The notes under the pieces were generated by a model. The model ran no database searches. It saw nothing but the letters and a program-made list of their open reading frames with translations, and was not told the origin of the DNA. The position numbers and the translations under genes were made by a program. From the NCBI GenBank assembly GCA_964444665.1, contig CAYUIE010000002.1:124001-188000 (forward strand): 64,000 nt of DNA, read 5' to 3'. This stretch comes from CAYZTY01 sp964444665. GTDB taxonomy: Bacteria > Planctomycetota > Phycisphaerae > Sedimentisphaerales > CAYZTY01. Below, piece by piece: positions 17,620 to 26,679 of this stretch. The stretch's first letter is position 1; each line of letters starts with the position of its first letter.

Positions 17620-18192
17620 TTATTCATCCTCGTTCGAAGGTGCCTTTTTTTCAAGCTCCTGACGAAGGGAAATTTTAGCTCGATACAATAGACTGTGCAC
17701 AGCTTTTTCCGTAATACTCATTTGTTGGGCGATGTCGCGTGCCGGGAGGCCTTTGATATACTTGGCCTTTAAAATGGCTTGTTCTTTACTTTCCAATCTT
17801 CTCAATGCCAAGCGGATGGCTGCAACTGTTTCTTTTCGTTCGAGAACTTCGTCGGGCAGCGGCCTGGTGTCAATCGCATTGAGGTAGCTGCTGATATTGC
17901 CGTTAAAGGCCGGTCGGCTTGCCCGTTTTCTTATCTCAAGGCGGATATTGTTCCGGGCGATGCCGAAAATCCATTCTTCGGGGCTGCCCCTCGACGGGTC
18001 ATAACTGCCACATCCACGTACGGCATCGAAAACCGTTTTTTGCACTAACTCTTCAGCGAGCGAGGGATTTGGCCAGCGCTTCATAAACATTCCATAAAGC
18101 AGGGGAATCTCTCGGCAGAGAAACTTTCGCCATATATCACCATTGCCTTCGGCGAATCCTGCCCGGTTTTGTTGTTCCAACTCATCATTCAC
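17620..18192 (-). CDS. ECF-type RNA polymerase sigma factor
   Basis: The 190-residue protein has the two-domain layout of extracytoplasmic-function sigma factors. Region 2 covers about residues 20-95, with AEELVQKTVFDAVR and EWIFGIARNNIRLEIRKRA. Region 4 covers about 130-180, with LESKEQAILKAKYIKGLPARDIAQQMSITEKAVHSLLYRAK, a helix-turn-helix for the -35 element (quoted here as an extended region, key residues ARDIA and EKAVHSLL). The start is GTG at 18192. It leads an operon of three genes whose other members are membrane proteins. Confidence 0.9.
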   Translation of the reverse strand: MNDELEQQNRAGFAEGNGDIWRKFLCREIPLLYGMFMKRWPNPSLAEELVQKTVFDAVRGCGSYDPSRGSPEEWIFGIARNNIRLEIRKRASRPAFNGNISSYLNAIDTRPLPDEVLERKETVAAIRLALRRLESKEQAILKAKYIKGLPARDIAQQMSITEKAVHSLLYRAKISLRQELEKKAPSNEDE

Positions 18193-18340
18193 TTGTTTAA
18201 AAATTGTCTTTCCGGCACCAGCTTTTATTAAGTATTATGCGCGGTGAAGGCGAATTACTCACACTTTTTTTGATATTTTTCTCCACACTACCCCTGCCCA
18301 TCCTTGACTCTGTAAATTGAGTTTTTGACAGGTTAAATTA

Positions 18341-18892
18341 CTAACTGAGTTTGACAGCCGTGCCGTAAGCGAAAAGTTCGGCGGCACTACCCACAACACT
18401 CGTGGTCATATAGCGAACATTGATGATTGCGTCCGCCTGCATCTGGGCCGCCTCGTCAATCATCCTGTTTGTCGCCGCTGACCGGGCCCTTGCCATCATA
18501 TCTGTGTATTCAGTTAATTCGCCGCCGAGGATAAGTCTGACCAGGGCAGAGAGGTCCTTGCCGAGCCAGATAGCAAATACCGTATGGCCCTGAGCAAGGC
18601 CGAGAACCTCCTTAATCTCTCGGCCGGGTACCTGGGTGGAATTCAGAAGCATTATTTTATGCTCCGGCTCAGCAGGCTGCGGCTGCTCTGGAATTTTATC
18701 TTTTCTTTGCTCGAGAGCCAATGTCAGCAGAACTACAAGGATACCGCCCAGCAGCGAGAAAATAGCTATCCGCAGCCACCAGGGTATGACCGGGTCATCT
18801 TCAACGAGCACGTGCCAGGGCACGCCGGCAAAAATAGCAACGAACAGCCCCGCCACAAACGCTAACGAACCAATTTGTCGAAGTGCTTTCAT
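18341..18892 (-). CDS. Membrane protein with YbjQ-like domain
   Basis: The 183-residue product has two membrane segments (about 9-25 and 40-60) followed by a soluble YbjQ/UPF0145-type domain. The domain begins around KIMLLNSTQVPGREI and ends with ADAIINVRYMTTSV and AELFAYGTAVKL, matching the family pattern in which a conserved alanine-aspartate-alanine precedes a beta strand. These proteins form pentamers and were proposed to bind metals. An in-frame start at 18958 would overlap the upstream gene; I prefer ATG at 18892, which has GGGGAAA before it and leaves a 23-base gap. Confidence 0.8.
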   Translation of the reverse strand: MKALRQIGSLAFVAGLFVAIFAGVPWHVLVEDDPVIPWWLRIAIFSLLGGILVVLLTLALEQRKDKIPEQPQPAEPEHKIMLLNSTQVPGREIKEVLGLAQGHTVFAIWLGKDLSALVRLILGGELTEYTDMMARARSAATNRMIDEAAQMQADAIINVRYMTTSVVGSAAELFAYGTAVKLS

Positions 18893-18915
18893 AACTTTCC
18901 CCTTAACATACGAGC

Positions 18916-20085
18916 TTATTTTACATTCCACATACCATCGTCGTTTACAACCGTCCATTGCCCGTTTTTCTTTTCAATCTGGATTTCCTTGGATGCCCCG
19001 CCTTCGGGGCCGACGTAATAGCTGACATAGTATTTATTTTCATCTATTGTCGAGACATCGATAATGGCACCCATTGCTCTTGTAGTTTTTGAATAGTGGC
19101 ACAAATCCGGCCCTTGCTCTAAATTGTTATAAGCTTCAATTACAAGGTTCAAACTGTTTGTTCGAATAATATTTCCTACCAAATTTAAGTTTTTATCATC
19201 ATAGGCTGCAACTAAGGTCAGGCTGTCGTCCTGAATTTTCCTGAGAAGGAATATATAAGCTACTTTCAACTTCTCGACTGCCGAGACCCATGTGAGGTCT
19301 GTTTGATTTTCCCACGGCGTCAGTTCTCTGGCGATATATAATACTGTTCCATCTTGAAAGGTAAGTGTAGCAAGGCCGCCCGGCCTTAGCATCCATTTGA
19401 TTGCGCTGCCGTCCTTCAACTTAATTGTTCCGGTTCTGTCTCCGAACGCGACGTGGCTGTAGCCGTGCTGCCAGTGCTCTTGTGAAACTCGACACCAGGT
19501 ACTCAGGACCTCTTCGAGGTCTTTTCTTTCGACCTTAAAATCTTTAAAAGGATTTCTTGCAGGATGGGAATCAGCGCTGAACTCGATAATATCACCCGGC
19601 TTTGGGTATACGGCACTGACAGTAATTGTGATTATGTTGGAATTCAGCTCTTCATACTCACAACTAAACTTGTAGTCTCCCGCCTGCCGAAAAACGTATG
19701 GTTCGTATCCGCTTTGCTCGTTATAATACCAAATCCCGTCGGCTTTCAGTTCTATCGTTTTTTTGGCTTTCAGCTTCCGTGTCGGCATATCTCGCGGGTC
19801 ACGGCCGGTCGGCATAGCAATGCACATAGGTACAATCATCTTATCCGGCTGCGCAAGCATACACTCAATAACGGTGTTCGTGGGGCCAATCAGGTCAACG
19901 TCTGCATCCGTGCTATTTTGGATTTTCACTCCTGGCGCAGGCAGCTTCTGCCCAACGGCAAACCTGGTTTGTGCCATTGTACAATAGACCTGAAGTCCTT
20001 CATCTTCGGATTGCGTCTTGGCAGCTTTCGGCTTTCCGCAGCCGGCTATAATTACAAGAAGTATCACTGGGAGTATCGTTTTCAT
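18916..20085 (-). CDS. Lipoprotein of unknown function
   Basis: The 389-residue protein starts with a lipoprotein signal peptide; the lipobox is IIAGC, with the lipidated cysteine at residue 16. I do not recognise the mature domain. It has a region of beta-strand-like sequence around residues 30-160 and a repeated theme of threonine- and lysine-rich strands, consistent with a periplasmic or outer-membrane-attached protein. GGGGCAG precedes the ATG. The YbjQ-like gene follows 23 bases downstream on the same strand, so the two are probably one transcript. Confidence 0.82.
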   Translation of the reverse strand: MKTILPVILLVIIAGCGKPKAAKTQSEDEGLQVYCTMAQTRFAVGQKLPAPGVKIQNSTDADVDLIGPTNTVIECMLAQPDKMIVPMCIAMPTGRDPRDMPTRKLKAKKTIELKADGIWYYNEQSGYEPYVFRQAGDYKFSCEYEELNSNIITITVSAVYPKPGDIIEFSADSHPARNPFKDFKVERKDLEEVLSTWCRVSQEHWQHGYSHVAFGDRTGTIKLKDGSAIKWMLRPGGLATLTFQDGTVLYIARELTPWENQTDLTWVSAVEKLKVAYIFLLRKIQDDSLTLVAAYDDKNLNLVGNIIRTNSLNLVIEAYNNLEQGPDLCHYSKTTRAMGAIIDVSTIDENKYYVSYYVGPEGGASKEIQIEKKNGQWTVVNDDGMWNVK

Positions 20086-20153
20086 TTCTGCCCCAATTAA
20101 TAATCTTCTCTTAATGATACTCTTTTCGACAATCGGCTATCTGTCCGGTCCTG

Positions 20154-20435
20154 TTATTCTGTACGGCTGGTTATTTCAACTAAATGAAATCCGAACCGAG
20201 TCTTGATGGGGCCGTGAACTTTTCCCACTTCCTCGCCGAAGACAACGTCATCGAACTCCTTGACCATCTGGCCTGGCTGGAATTCGCCGAGTTCTCCTCC
20301 ATTCTGTCCGGAAGGGCACGTAGAATGCTCGGCGGCCATTTCAGCAAAACCGGCACCGGCTTCGATTTGCTTTTTGATATCCTCGCATTTCTCCCGCGTG
20401 TCAACTAAAAGATGGCGTGCTGTTGCTTTAGTCAT
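20154..20435 (-). CDS. Parvulin-type peptidyl-prolyl isomerase
   Basis: This is a compact, 93-residue parvulin, the size of the single-domain E. coli PpiC. It begins TKATARHLLVDTREKCEDIK, and has AGFAEMAAEHSTCPSGQNGGELGEF (key residues FAEMAAEHSTCPS and GGELGEF) and ends with the strand TRFGFHLVEIT. It should catalyse proline cis-trans isomerisation. There is no signal peptide, so it is cytoplasmic. GGAG lies 8 bases before the ATG. The downstream lipoprotein gene begins 68 bases away on the same strand. Confidence 0.93.
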   Translation of the reverse strand: MTKATARHLLVDTREKCEDIKKQIEAGAGFAEMAAEHSTCPSGQNGGELGEFQPGQMVKEFDDVVFGEEVGKVHGPIKTRFGFHLVEITSRTE

Positions 20436-20667
20436 AATTACTCCTGATTAATTATGTTAACAGACCTTTCAGGGCCGATATCCTACGATTGTAATTCAAT
20501 TTTCAATTAGTGCCATTATGACAGGGATTCGAAAAAAAGCAAAGAGGTTTTAGTCGCTGCCCATTGCCCAGGCTTTGTGAAGCCCGGGAGCACGACGAAT
20601 AAAATTACCCGCCTGGTTGTTAAGAACCAAACGCGCTTTTGCAGTACAAAGGTTTAAACAGTGCCGA

Positions 20668-21363
20668 TTATTTCTTTTTCGGATACCCGACGGTTTGTGC
20701 GAGGATGATTTTCTGGTTCGGCCGAAGTTTCATCACCTTTGCCAGGGCATTCTTATCCACATACGCACGCACGACGGTGGCTAATCCTTCAGAAGCACAA
20801 AACAGATAAACATTCTGGCTGATAAAACCGGAGTTAGCGGCTGAAAAGAACGCCTTATCTTTGGCCGCAACCTTGCCCATTTTTGAATAATCCGCGACAT
20901 AAATCAGATTCACAGGCGCATCCTTAACGAACGGCTGACCGCCTGTCATAGCACGGATGTCCTTTGATAAAACGGGCTTGAATATATTTTCTTTGGCATC
21001 ATAAAGGTAAAGGCCCTCGGCAAGGGCGACATAAACATCTATTTCCTGCAGGTTCATTGCGGATGGTGCCGTGCGCTTTCCATCAGGGCGATTGATTCCC
21101 CATGCCGCCCATAGCATATTCGAAAGGACCTGCAAAGGTAGTTTTTCATTACTGAATTCGCGTGAAGACTTTCTGGCCTTCAAAACCTGCATAAGGGGCT
21201 TGCCGCCGTCTGTTTGCGGCTTCAAAAGCTCGATTGGTTTGAGTTCCTTCATAAGGTGCTCCTTGTCTTTGAGTTCTGCGGATTTATCAGAAAGTTCAGC
21301 GGGTTGAATAATCAGAATTGTCAATGCCATTCGAAAGACTGTAAGCAATATTGTATTTATCAC
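20668..21363 (-). CDS. SagB-type nitroreductase-like protein with signal peptide
   Basis: The 231-residue protein has a hydrophobic N-terminal segment (residues 2-20) and a nitroreductase-like domain. The domain starts with LKARKSSREFSNEKLPLQVL, the FMN-phosphate-binding strand of the family, and has WAAWGINRPDGKRTAPSAMN, SGFISQNVYLFCASEGLATVVRAYVD and a C-terminal ILAQTVGYP. Family members reduce diverse substrates with NAD(P)H or oxidise peptide heterocycles. The N-terminal segment suggests it is exported or membrane-anchored, which is unusual. Start is GTG at 21363, with GGAG upstream. Substrate is unknown. Confidence 0.88.
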   Translation of the reverse strand: MINTILLTVFRMALTILIIQPAELSDKSAELKDKEHLMKELKPIELLKPQTDGGKPLMQVLKARKSSREFSNEKLPLQVLSNMLWAAWGINRPDGKRTAPSAMNLQEIDVYVALAEGLYLYDAKENIFKPVLSKDIRAMTGGQPFVKDAPVNLIYVADYSKMGKVAAKDKAFFSAANSGFISQNVYLFCASEGLATVVRAYVDKNALAKVMKLRPNQKIILAQTVGYPKKK

Positions 21364-21529
21364 GATTCTCCTTAAAGATTAATAATTATTGAAATCGTTA
21401 TTTATGGCCTGCTTACTCTAACCTCCGAACCAGCCACCAGCTTCTTTTTTAGCGGTTGGCTTAATCCAGATAGATTTCGAATACATAGAGGCCATCAACC
21501 GAAAAGCCTCGTAAACAAAGAAAGTTAAC

Positions 21530-21835
21530 TCAAAATGAAATTGCGATTAGTACTATAATAAATATAAAAAACGTTATCCAAATAAAACGTAGTGCCCGTT
21601 TGTATTCAACGATGCACTCTTTTATATATGGATCCGACGTAGCGGGCTCTTTCAGAAATTGTTGAAAGCGATATGGATTTATCATGATTCCAAACAACCA
21701 TGTAATACGTTTCCATTCATCTGGGTCAACGTCTTTTAATTTCTTCATAATTTTCCTTACAATACTACAACCTTGCATACATGCGGCACAATTTACAATT
21801 AATAAGAGAATAATTATCAATAGTGGCATTGACAT
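21530..21835 (-). CDS. Small membrane protein of unknown function
   Basis: The 101-residue protein has a hydrophobic N-terminal segment (residues 4-22, with cysteines at 16 and 19), a charged middle, and a second hydrophobic segment at the C-terminus (about 80-101). I do not recognise a family. CAGGAT lies just before the ATG at 21835. It stands between the nitroreductase-like and YdeI-like genes on the same strand. Confidence 0.6.
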   Translation of the reverse strand: MSMPLLIIILLLIVNCAACMQGCSIVRKIMKKLKDVDPDEWKRITWLFGIMINPYRFQQFLKEPATSDPYIKECIVEYKRALRFIWITFFIFIIVLIAISF

Positions 21836-21908
21836 ATCCTGTTTCTTTATTCCTGAACCTTTTTTATATAATGTCCCCTTAACAAGAAGCTTGCTGTTGT
21901 TGCCACAT

Positions 21909-22475
21909 TCATTTTAATCCTAATTTCTCTCCTTTTGCAAGAAGGGCAATCGATTCTTTTATTCTTTTGACTTTCGTTTCCGGGTGTTTGGCTATTGCAA
22001 TCCAGCCGATATAGTGCTTGCGATAAGAAGGAGCGAGTTTGTCGAAGTTTTCCTTCGCTTTTTTATTATGAGCTAAAGCCTTTGCAAATTCCGGAGGAAT
22101 ATCCAAAGGTATTCGCGGCCTGAGCTCTTTGTCCCAAAGGCCGGTCTTCTTTGCTTTGTTTATTTTCGCGAGTCCATCAATAGTCATTTTCCCTTTCTTT
22201 ATCATTTTATTGGCTCGCTTCCTGTTAAGTTCCGACCACCTGCTGTTATCCTTTCTGGGAGTAAATTTACGGGCATACTTTTTAGAGTCAATTTTCCTGA
22301 TAATACTGTCTATCCATCCAAAACATAACGCTTCTTCAACAGCGATTTCATAGGGAATCGTCGGCTTGGATGTTTCTTTTTTGTAAAAGATTAACCATAT
22401 TTCTTTTTCTGAGGTATGATGCCGAGAGAGCCAGTCGCGCCATTCATCTCTGTTTGTAACGTATAATTTTTTCAT
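21909..22475 (-). CDS. YdeI/OmdA-family protein
   Basis: The 188-residue product belongs to the YdeI/OmpD-associated family. Motifs are WRDWLSRHHTSEKEIWLIFYK near the N-terminus, EEALCFGWIDSIIRKID (the family signature), FTPRKDNSRWSELNRKRANKMIKKGKM and a lysine-rich C-terminus. Members are linked to resistance to antimicrobial peptides, but the biochemical role is unknown. The open frame continues upstream to 22772 with unlike sequence; I chose ATG at 22475, where family similarity begins. No ribosome binding site is evident. Confidence 0.88.
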   Translation of the reverse strand: MKKLYVTNRDEWRDWLSRHHTSEKEIWLIFYKKETSKPTIPYEIAVEEALCFGWIDSIIRKIDSKKYARKFTPRKDNSRWSELNRKRANKMIKKGKMTIDGLAKINKAKKTGLWDKELRPRIPLDIPPEFAKALAHNKKAKENFDKLAPSYRKHYIGWIAIAKHPETKVKRIKESIALLAKGEKLGLK

Positions 22476-22670
22476 CACACAATGGTATTCAGCAGGAAGG
22501 TGGGATAAATTCCATCCTGTCGTTACTATTACTATAGCATTGGCCGAGAAATTATCAATCAAGAGTCTCAAAAACACAGGAATTCCAATCAGAATAACGC
22601 GATTTTGCGGAAAGATACATAAAGGCAGGACGGAAGTAGCAAAGTCGTCGAATGATTGGGCCGAAGTATT

Positions 22671-22714
22671 TAGCGACAGCGGGTGGGGACTGTCCAGGTA
22701 TTCGCTGTTAGCGA
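22671..22714 (+). promoter_or_regulatory. Imperfect inverted repeat upstream of the SpoIIE-type phosphatase gene
   Basis: TAGCGACAGCG (22671-22681) and CGCTGTTAGCGA (22703-22714) can pair through ACAGCG/CGCTGT with partly matching flanks. It lies about 50 bases before the start codon at 22767, so it may form a hairpin in the mRNA leader. No T-run follows. The function is unknown. Confidence 0.3.
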
Positions 22715-22766
22715 AGCCGGGAAGGCCCCATAATAAACTACGAAAAAAGAACGGCAGACTGAGTAG

Positions 22767-23963
22767 ATGCAAAAGACCAGGACGCGAAAAGAACAGATAG
22801 ATGTATTGCTCCTTACAGGAAATAAAGAAAGCTGTGCGCCGATATTATCCTTGCTGGCGGATAAGGAGATGACTTTTTCTGTCCTGCCGTTGGAACGCTT
22901 TTTCGAGATGGAAGACCGTCTCGAGCTTATCGGAACTGTCGTCATCGATGCGGCAGGTATTCCAGCCGACCAGCGGGTTGAATGCGAGCGAATAATCAGG
23001 GTTCTGGACGCCGCAAATATTGCCGTGATTCTTCTGAATAGCTGGGTAAGCCTTGCCGCTGAAAAGTTCGGTCTGCTGAGACAACTTCAGTCGGCGTCAC
23101 TTGGAGAGCTTTGGGGCAGAATAAGTGCAAATATAGCATACCGAATGAGAATGCAACGGCAGAGCTCGGTCGCGGACACCGAACGGACAGAAGTCGAAAC
23201 TTACACACCACCGGTCATGGAAGACCTGCACCAACAGTTTGAGATGGCCGGTAGGGTTCAGCGTGATTTTCTACCCAAACGTTTACCTGACAGCGATAAG
23301 ATGTGCTGGGGAGCTGTGTTTGTACCTGCACAGTGTGTTTCAGGAGATATTTATGATATAGCCCGACTGGATGAGCAACATATAGGTTTTTACATCGCCG
23401 ATGCGGCGGGTCATTCGATGCCGGCGGCCCTTTTGACGATGTTTCTGAAGCACGCGCTGGTTATGAGGGAGACGATTGGCAATCATTACCGCATATTCTC
23501 TCCGTCGCGGGTTCTTACAAATCTAAATGTCGGCATCGCAGAGCAGCAGCTCTCCGGCTGCCAGTTTGCCACATGCTGTTATTGTCTGCTTAATACTCAG
23601 AGTCTGCAGCTTACTTTCGCTCGTGCAGGACACCCCTATCCGGTCCTGTTCAGAGGAGACAGAGAGCCGATACAGCTAAAGTCACGCGGCTCACTTCTCG
23701 GCATCTTTCCCGAGGCGCAGTTTCTGCACAAGACAATAAGACTTCAGCAGGGGGATAAACTATTTCTGTACTCGGATGGCGCCGAGGAAATCATCGGTAG
23801 AGTGGATGATGCGGGCAGCTTCAGCTTCAACATGGAGTTTAGCCGTATGAAAAAATGGACACTGAAGCAAATGATGGAAAGGTTCGAAGAGCTCGTTACA
23901 AATTACCTTCCTCAATTAAATGAGTCCGACGATGTTACTGCAATTGGGCTGGAGATACTTTAG
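22767..23963 (+). CDS. SpoIIE/RsbU-type PP2C phosphatase
   Basis: The 398-residue protein has an N-terminal receiver-like region (about 1-125) without a clear phosphorylatable aspartate set, a short helical linker, and a PP2C phosphatase domain from about residue 165. Catalytic-domain motifs are CVSGDIYDI, YIADAAGHSMPAALL (the metal-binding aspartate), ARAGHPYPVLF, FLYSDGAEEI and ESDDVTAIGL. Such proteins dephosphorylate anti-sigma-factor antagonists and so control partner-switching stress responses. No partner gene is adjacent. Confidence 0.9.
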   Translation: MQKTRTRKEQIDVLLLTGNKESCAPILSLLADKEMTFSVLPLERFFEMEDRLELIGTVVIDAAGIPADQRVECERIIRVLDAANIAVILLNSWVSLAAEKFGLLRQLQSASLGELWGRISANIAYRMRMQRQSSVADTERTEVETYTPPVMEDLHQQFEMAGRVQRDFLPKRLPDSDKMCWGAVFVPAQCVSGDIYDIARLDEQHIGFYIADAAGHSMPAALLTMFLKHALVMRETIGNHYRIFSPSRVLTNLNVGIAEQQLSGCQFATCCYCLLNTQSLQLTFARAGHPYPVLFRGDREPIQLKSRGSLLGIFPEAQFLHKTIRLQQGDKLFLYSDGAEEIIGRVDDAGSFSFNMEFSRMKKWTLKQMMERFEELVTNYLPQLNESDDVTAIGLEIL

Positions 23964-24127
23964 CAGCCTCATACTCAGGATTCCCTCCTTTCTGAAGACC
24001 ATTCGTTAGTTGTGCATCTGCAAGTCAAGGTTCAGGATTTTGGATTGACGCAATTGCCGCAAACAGGTAGATTGTACGCGGAGATAATTAGCTTCGGCAG
24101 CGAGAGCTTATAAGGATAACGCAGGCA

Positions 24128-24709
24128 ATGGGTCAGTTTTCGGGTGAGCATATTAAAAAGTCGGGTAAGATAAAAGTACGTTACATTGGATTGCTTTGCG
24201 CCGGTTTCGTTTTTGCCATAGTATGTTTCCTGGCAATCAATGCGGCAATGGAGCCTTTCTCAAGTTCTGAGTACTGTGGCAGCTGCCACGAAATGGAAAC
24301 TCTGTACGAAGGCTGGAAACAATCAGGCCATTACGTGAATGTCAGCGGTACAGTTACTGAGTGTATTGACTGTCATCTTCCGCCAAAGGAAAAGTATTTT
24401 AGCCACCTGAGCATTAAGGCCTACGAAGGCCTGAGGGATTTGGTCAGGCACCACCTCGGACGTCCCTATGACGAGGAGAAGATGCGCGAAAGTGTCTTGG
24501 GAAAAATACCTGACGAGAGATGCACGAGGTGTCACAGCAATTTATTAGGCAAACCCAGTACACCCGCGGTTGCTATTCTGCATACACCCTCAGCGGAACC
24601 GAATGCACCTACCTGCGTTGACTGCCACAACGATATGCACCCCCGTACCGATTCATCGGGAGAAAGCGCCCCAGGCGAAGAAAAGCCCGACGCCAACACC
24701 GGGCAATAA
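24128..24709 (+). CDS. NapC/NirT-family tetraheme cytochrome c
   Basis: The 193-residue protein has an N-terminal membrane anchor (about 20-40) and four CXXCH heme-binding motifs: CGSCH, CIDCH, CTRCH and CVDCH. A methionine follows the first, as in CxxCHxM of NrfH. The family passes electrons from quinol to a periplasmic reductase. No reductase such as NrfA or NapA lies next to it; it stands between a phosphatase and accB, so its partner must be elsewhere. It requires heme, which fits the heme genes at 54-60 kb. Confidence 0.93.
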   Translation: MGQFSGEHIKKSGKIKVRYIGLLCAGFVFAIVCFLAINAAMEPFSSSEYCGSCHEMETLYEGWKQSGHYVNVSGTVTECIDCHLPPKEKYFSHLSIKAYEGLRDLVRHHLGRPYDEEKMRESVLGKIPDERCTRCHSNLLGKPSTPAVAILHTPSAEPNAPTCVDCHNDMHPRTDSSGESAPGEEKPDANTGQ

Positions 24710-24791
24710 AAACATTGCAAAAGGCCGGTTACCCGTTACACTTATTAGCGAAATTGCGAGTTGATTTTCGCATAAACTGAGGTTTGAAGCA

Positions 24792-25274
24792 ATGCCGGGG
24801 AAAAAAGACGATCATCTGCAAAAGATAAAAGAGTTGATTGAGCTGATGAAAATCAATGACCTTATCGAACTTGAAATTGTTGATGGGCAAAGCAAGATTC
24901 ACCTGAAGCGTCCCCAAGTCCAACCGCCAAGCGTAACAGCACTGCCGGTGGCCATCCCCGCAATACCTCAGGCAGCCAAATCCCCTCCTGTAGAGTCACC
25001 CGATGTTAAAACAGCTCCCGGTGAGTCGGAAGAGCTGGAAGAGATTAAGTCACCTATGGTTGGTACCTTTTATTCGGCTCCAAGTCCTGATTCCGAGCCT
25101 TATGTGGAAGTTGGCTCGGAAATCGAGTCTGAAACAGTCGTGTGTATAATCGAAGCTATGAAGGTAATGAACGAAATAAAAGCACAGCTTACCGGAACGA
25201 TAACCCGAATAATGGTGGCTAACGGACAGGCGGTAGAATACGGGGAGGTGCTTTTTAAGGTTGAGCCGCATTAA
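24792..25274 (+). CDS. accB: Biotin carboxyl carrier protein of acetyl-CoA carboxylase
   Basis: The 160-residue protein carries biotin on K124 in the motif EAMKVM, which moves carboxyl groups from AccC to the transferase of acetyl-CoA carboxylase. A proline- and alanine-rich linker (about 45-85) joins a helical N-terminus to the biotinyl domain (about 86-160), with SPMVGTFYSAPSPDSEPYVEVG at its start. Length is typical. GAGG lies 10 bases upstream of the ATG. accC follows after 58 bases, the usual order. Confidence 0.96.
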   Translation: MPGKKDDHLQKIKELIELMKINDLIELEIVDGQSKIHLKRPQVQPPSVTALPVAIPAIPQAAKSPPVESPDVKTAPGESEELEEIKSPMVGTFYSAPSPDSEPYVEVGSEIESETVVCIIEAMKVMNEIKAQLTGTITRIMVANGQAVEYGEVLFKVEPH

Positions 25275-25332
25275 TCCCCGGTGAAATAGCTTTTCTTGTT
25301 TTTCTAAACTTTTTTCGACAGGTTGAATTTAG

Positions 25333-26670
25333 ATGTTCTCCAAAATTCTGATTGCCAATCGCGGCGAAATAGCCTTAAGGATTATTCGGGCCTGTCATGA
25401 ACTGGGCGTCGAGGCGGCCGTGGTCTATTCCGAGGCGGACAAGGACCTGCCGTACATCCAGCTTGCCGATGAAGCAATCTGTATAGGGCCGGCGGCCCCG
25501 GCAAACAGCTACCTCAGTATCCCCCGCATTATCAGCGCTGCAGAGATAACGGACGTCGAGGCAATTCACCCCGGCTATGGCTTTCTCGCTGAGAACGCCC
25601 ACTTCGCCGAGATATGCCGGGAATGTGGCATAACTTTCATCGGGCCTACAGTCGAGGCAATGCAGCTTTTAGGTGACAAGGTCGAGGCGAGAAGACTGGC
25701 GCAGGAAGCGCGGGTTCCTGTGGTACCCGGCTCCGACGGAGTCATCGAAAATGAATCAGAGGCCCTAAAACTTGCCAATAAGCTCGGATATCCGGTTATG
25801 ATAAAAGCTGCTGCCGGCGGCGGCGGACGCGGAATGAGGGTAGTACACAATGACATAAGCCTTCGTTCAGCTTTTAGCGCAGCCTGCTCAGAAGCTGAAG
25901 CGGCATTTCAAAACGGGGCGGTCTATCTGGAAAAGTTTATTGTTGAGTCGAGACACGTTGAGGTTCAGATACTGGCTGATAAGACGGGTAATGTCCTTCA
26001 CTTTTACGAGAGGGACTGCTCAATTCAGCGCAGACACCAGAAACTGATTGAAGAATCACCCTGTCCCGTCCTGGACGAGTATACGAGAGATGAACTTTGT
26101 AAGGCGGCCTTGCGGCTGGTTAAACAGGCTAAATATGTCAACGCGGGAACAGTAGAATTCCTGTTGGACAAAGATAAAAAGTTTTATTTCATTGAAGCAA
26201 ATGCGCGTATTCAGGTCGAACACCCGGTAACTGAAATGGTAACGGGGTATGATTTGATTAAGCTGCAGCTCCAGGTTGCGAGCGGGCAAACAATCGGGCT
26301 GCGTCAGAGAGATATCAGGCACAAGGGGGTGGCGATTGAGTGCCGAATCAACGCTGAGGACCCATCGCGCGATTTCGCACCCTGTGCGGGGAAGGTAGAG
26401 AAATTTATCGTCCCGGGCGGGCCGGGTGTGAGAGTAGATACGCATATCAATCAGGGCTGCAATATCCCATCAAGCTACGACTCGATGATTAGTAAACTCA
26501 TCGTGCATCAGAAAACCCGCGCGGAGGCCATAACCACGATGAAGAGAGCATTGAAGGAATTCAGAATAGAACCTATAAAGACAACCATACCTGTATGCCT
26601 GGATATCCTTTCACACAATCTTTACATTAAAAACAAAGTCGATACCGGCTTCGTTGAAAAACACTTTTAG
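25333..26670 (+). CDS. accC: Biotin carboxylase subunit of acetyl-CoA carboxylase
   Basis: AccC carboxylates the biotin of AccB with ATP and bicarbonate. The 445-residue protein begins MFSKILIANRGEIALRIIRAC, has the ATP-grasp loop GGGGRGMRVV (near 160-170), HVEVQILAD, the catalytic region FLLDKDKKFYFIEANARIQVEHPVTE and ends with the family's C-terminal domain. Length is normal. It directly follows accB. The agmatinase gene starts 9 bases after its stop, so all three may be one transcript. Confidence 0.97.
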   Translation: MFSKILIANRGEIALRIIRACHELGVEAAVVYSEADKDLPYIQLADEAICIGPAAPANSYLSIPRIISAAEITDVEAIHPGYGFLAENAHFAEICRECGITFIGPTVEAMQLLGDKVEARRLAQEARVPVVPGSDGVIENESEALKLANKLGYPVMIKAAAGGGGRGMRVVHNDISLRSAFSAACSEAEAAFQNGAVYLEKFIVESRHVEVQILADKTGNVLHFYERDCSIQRRHQKLIEESPCPVLDEYTRDELCKAALRLVKQAKYVNAGTVEFLLDKDKKFYFIEANARIQVEHPVTEMVTGYDLIKLQLQVASGQTIGLRQRDIRHKGVAIECRINAEDPSRDFAPCAGKVEKFIVPGGPGVRVDTHINQGCNIPSSYDSMISKLIVHQKTRAEAITTMKRALKEFRIEPIKTTIPVCLDILSHNLYIKNKVDTGFVEKHF

Positions 26671-26679
26671 GCCAGCGAA

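Noticed and set aside
22540..22800. Plus-strand 86-residue frame overlapping the SpoIIE-type gene start
   Set aside because: No motif, no ribosome binding site, and it overlaps the start of the phosphatase in another frame, so it is probably chance.
24128..24709. NrfH name for the tetraheme cytochrome
   Set aside because: There is no adjacent NrfA, so only the broader NapC/NirT family can be supported.
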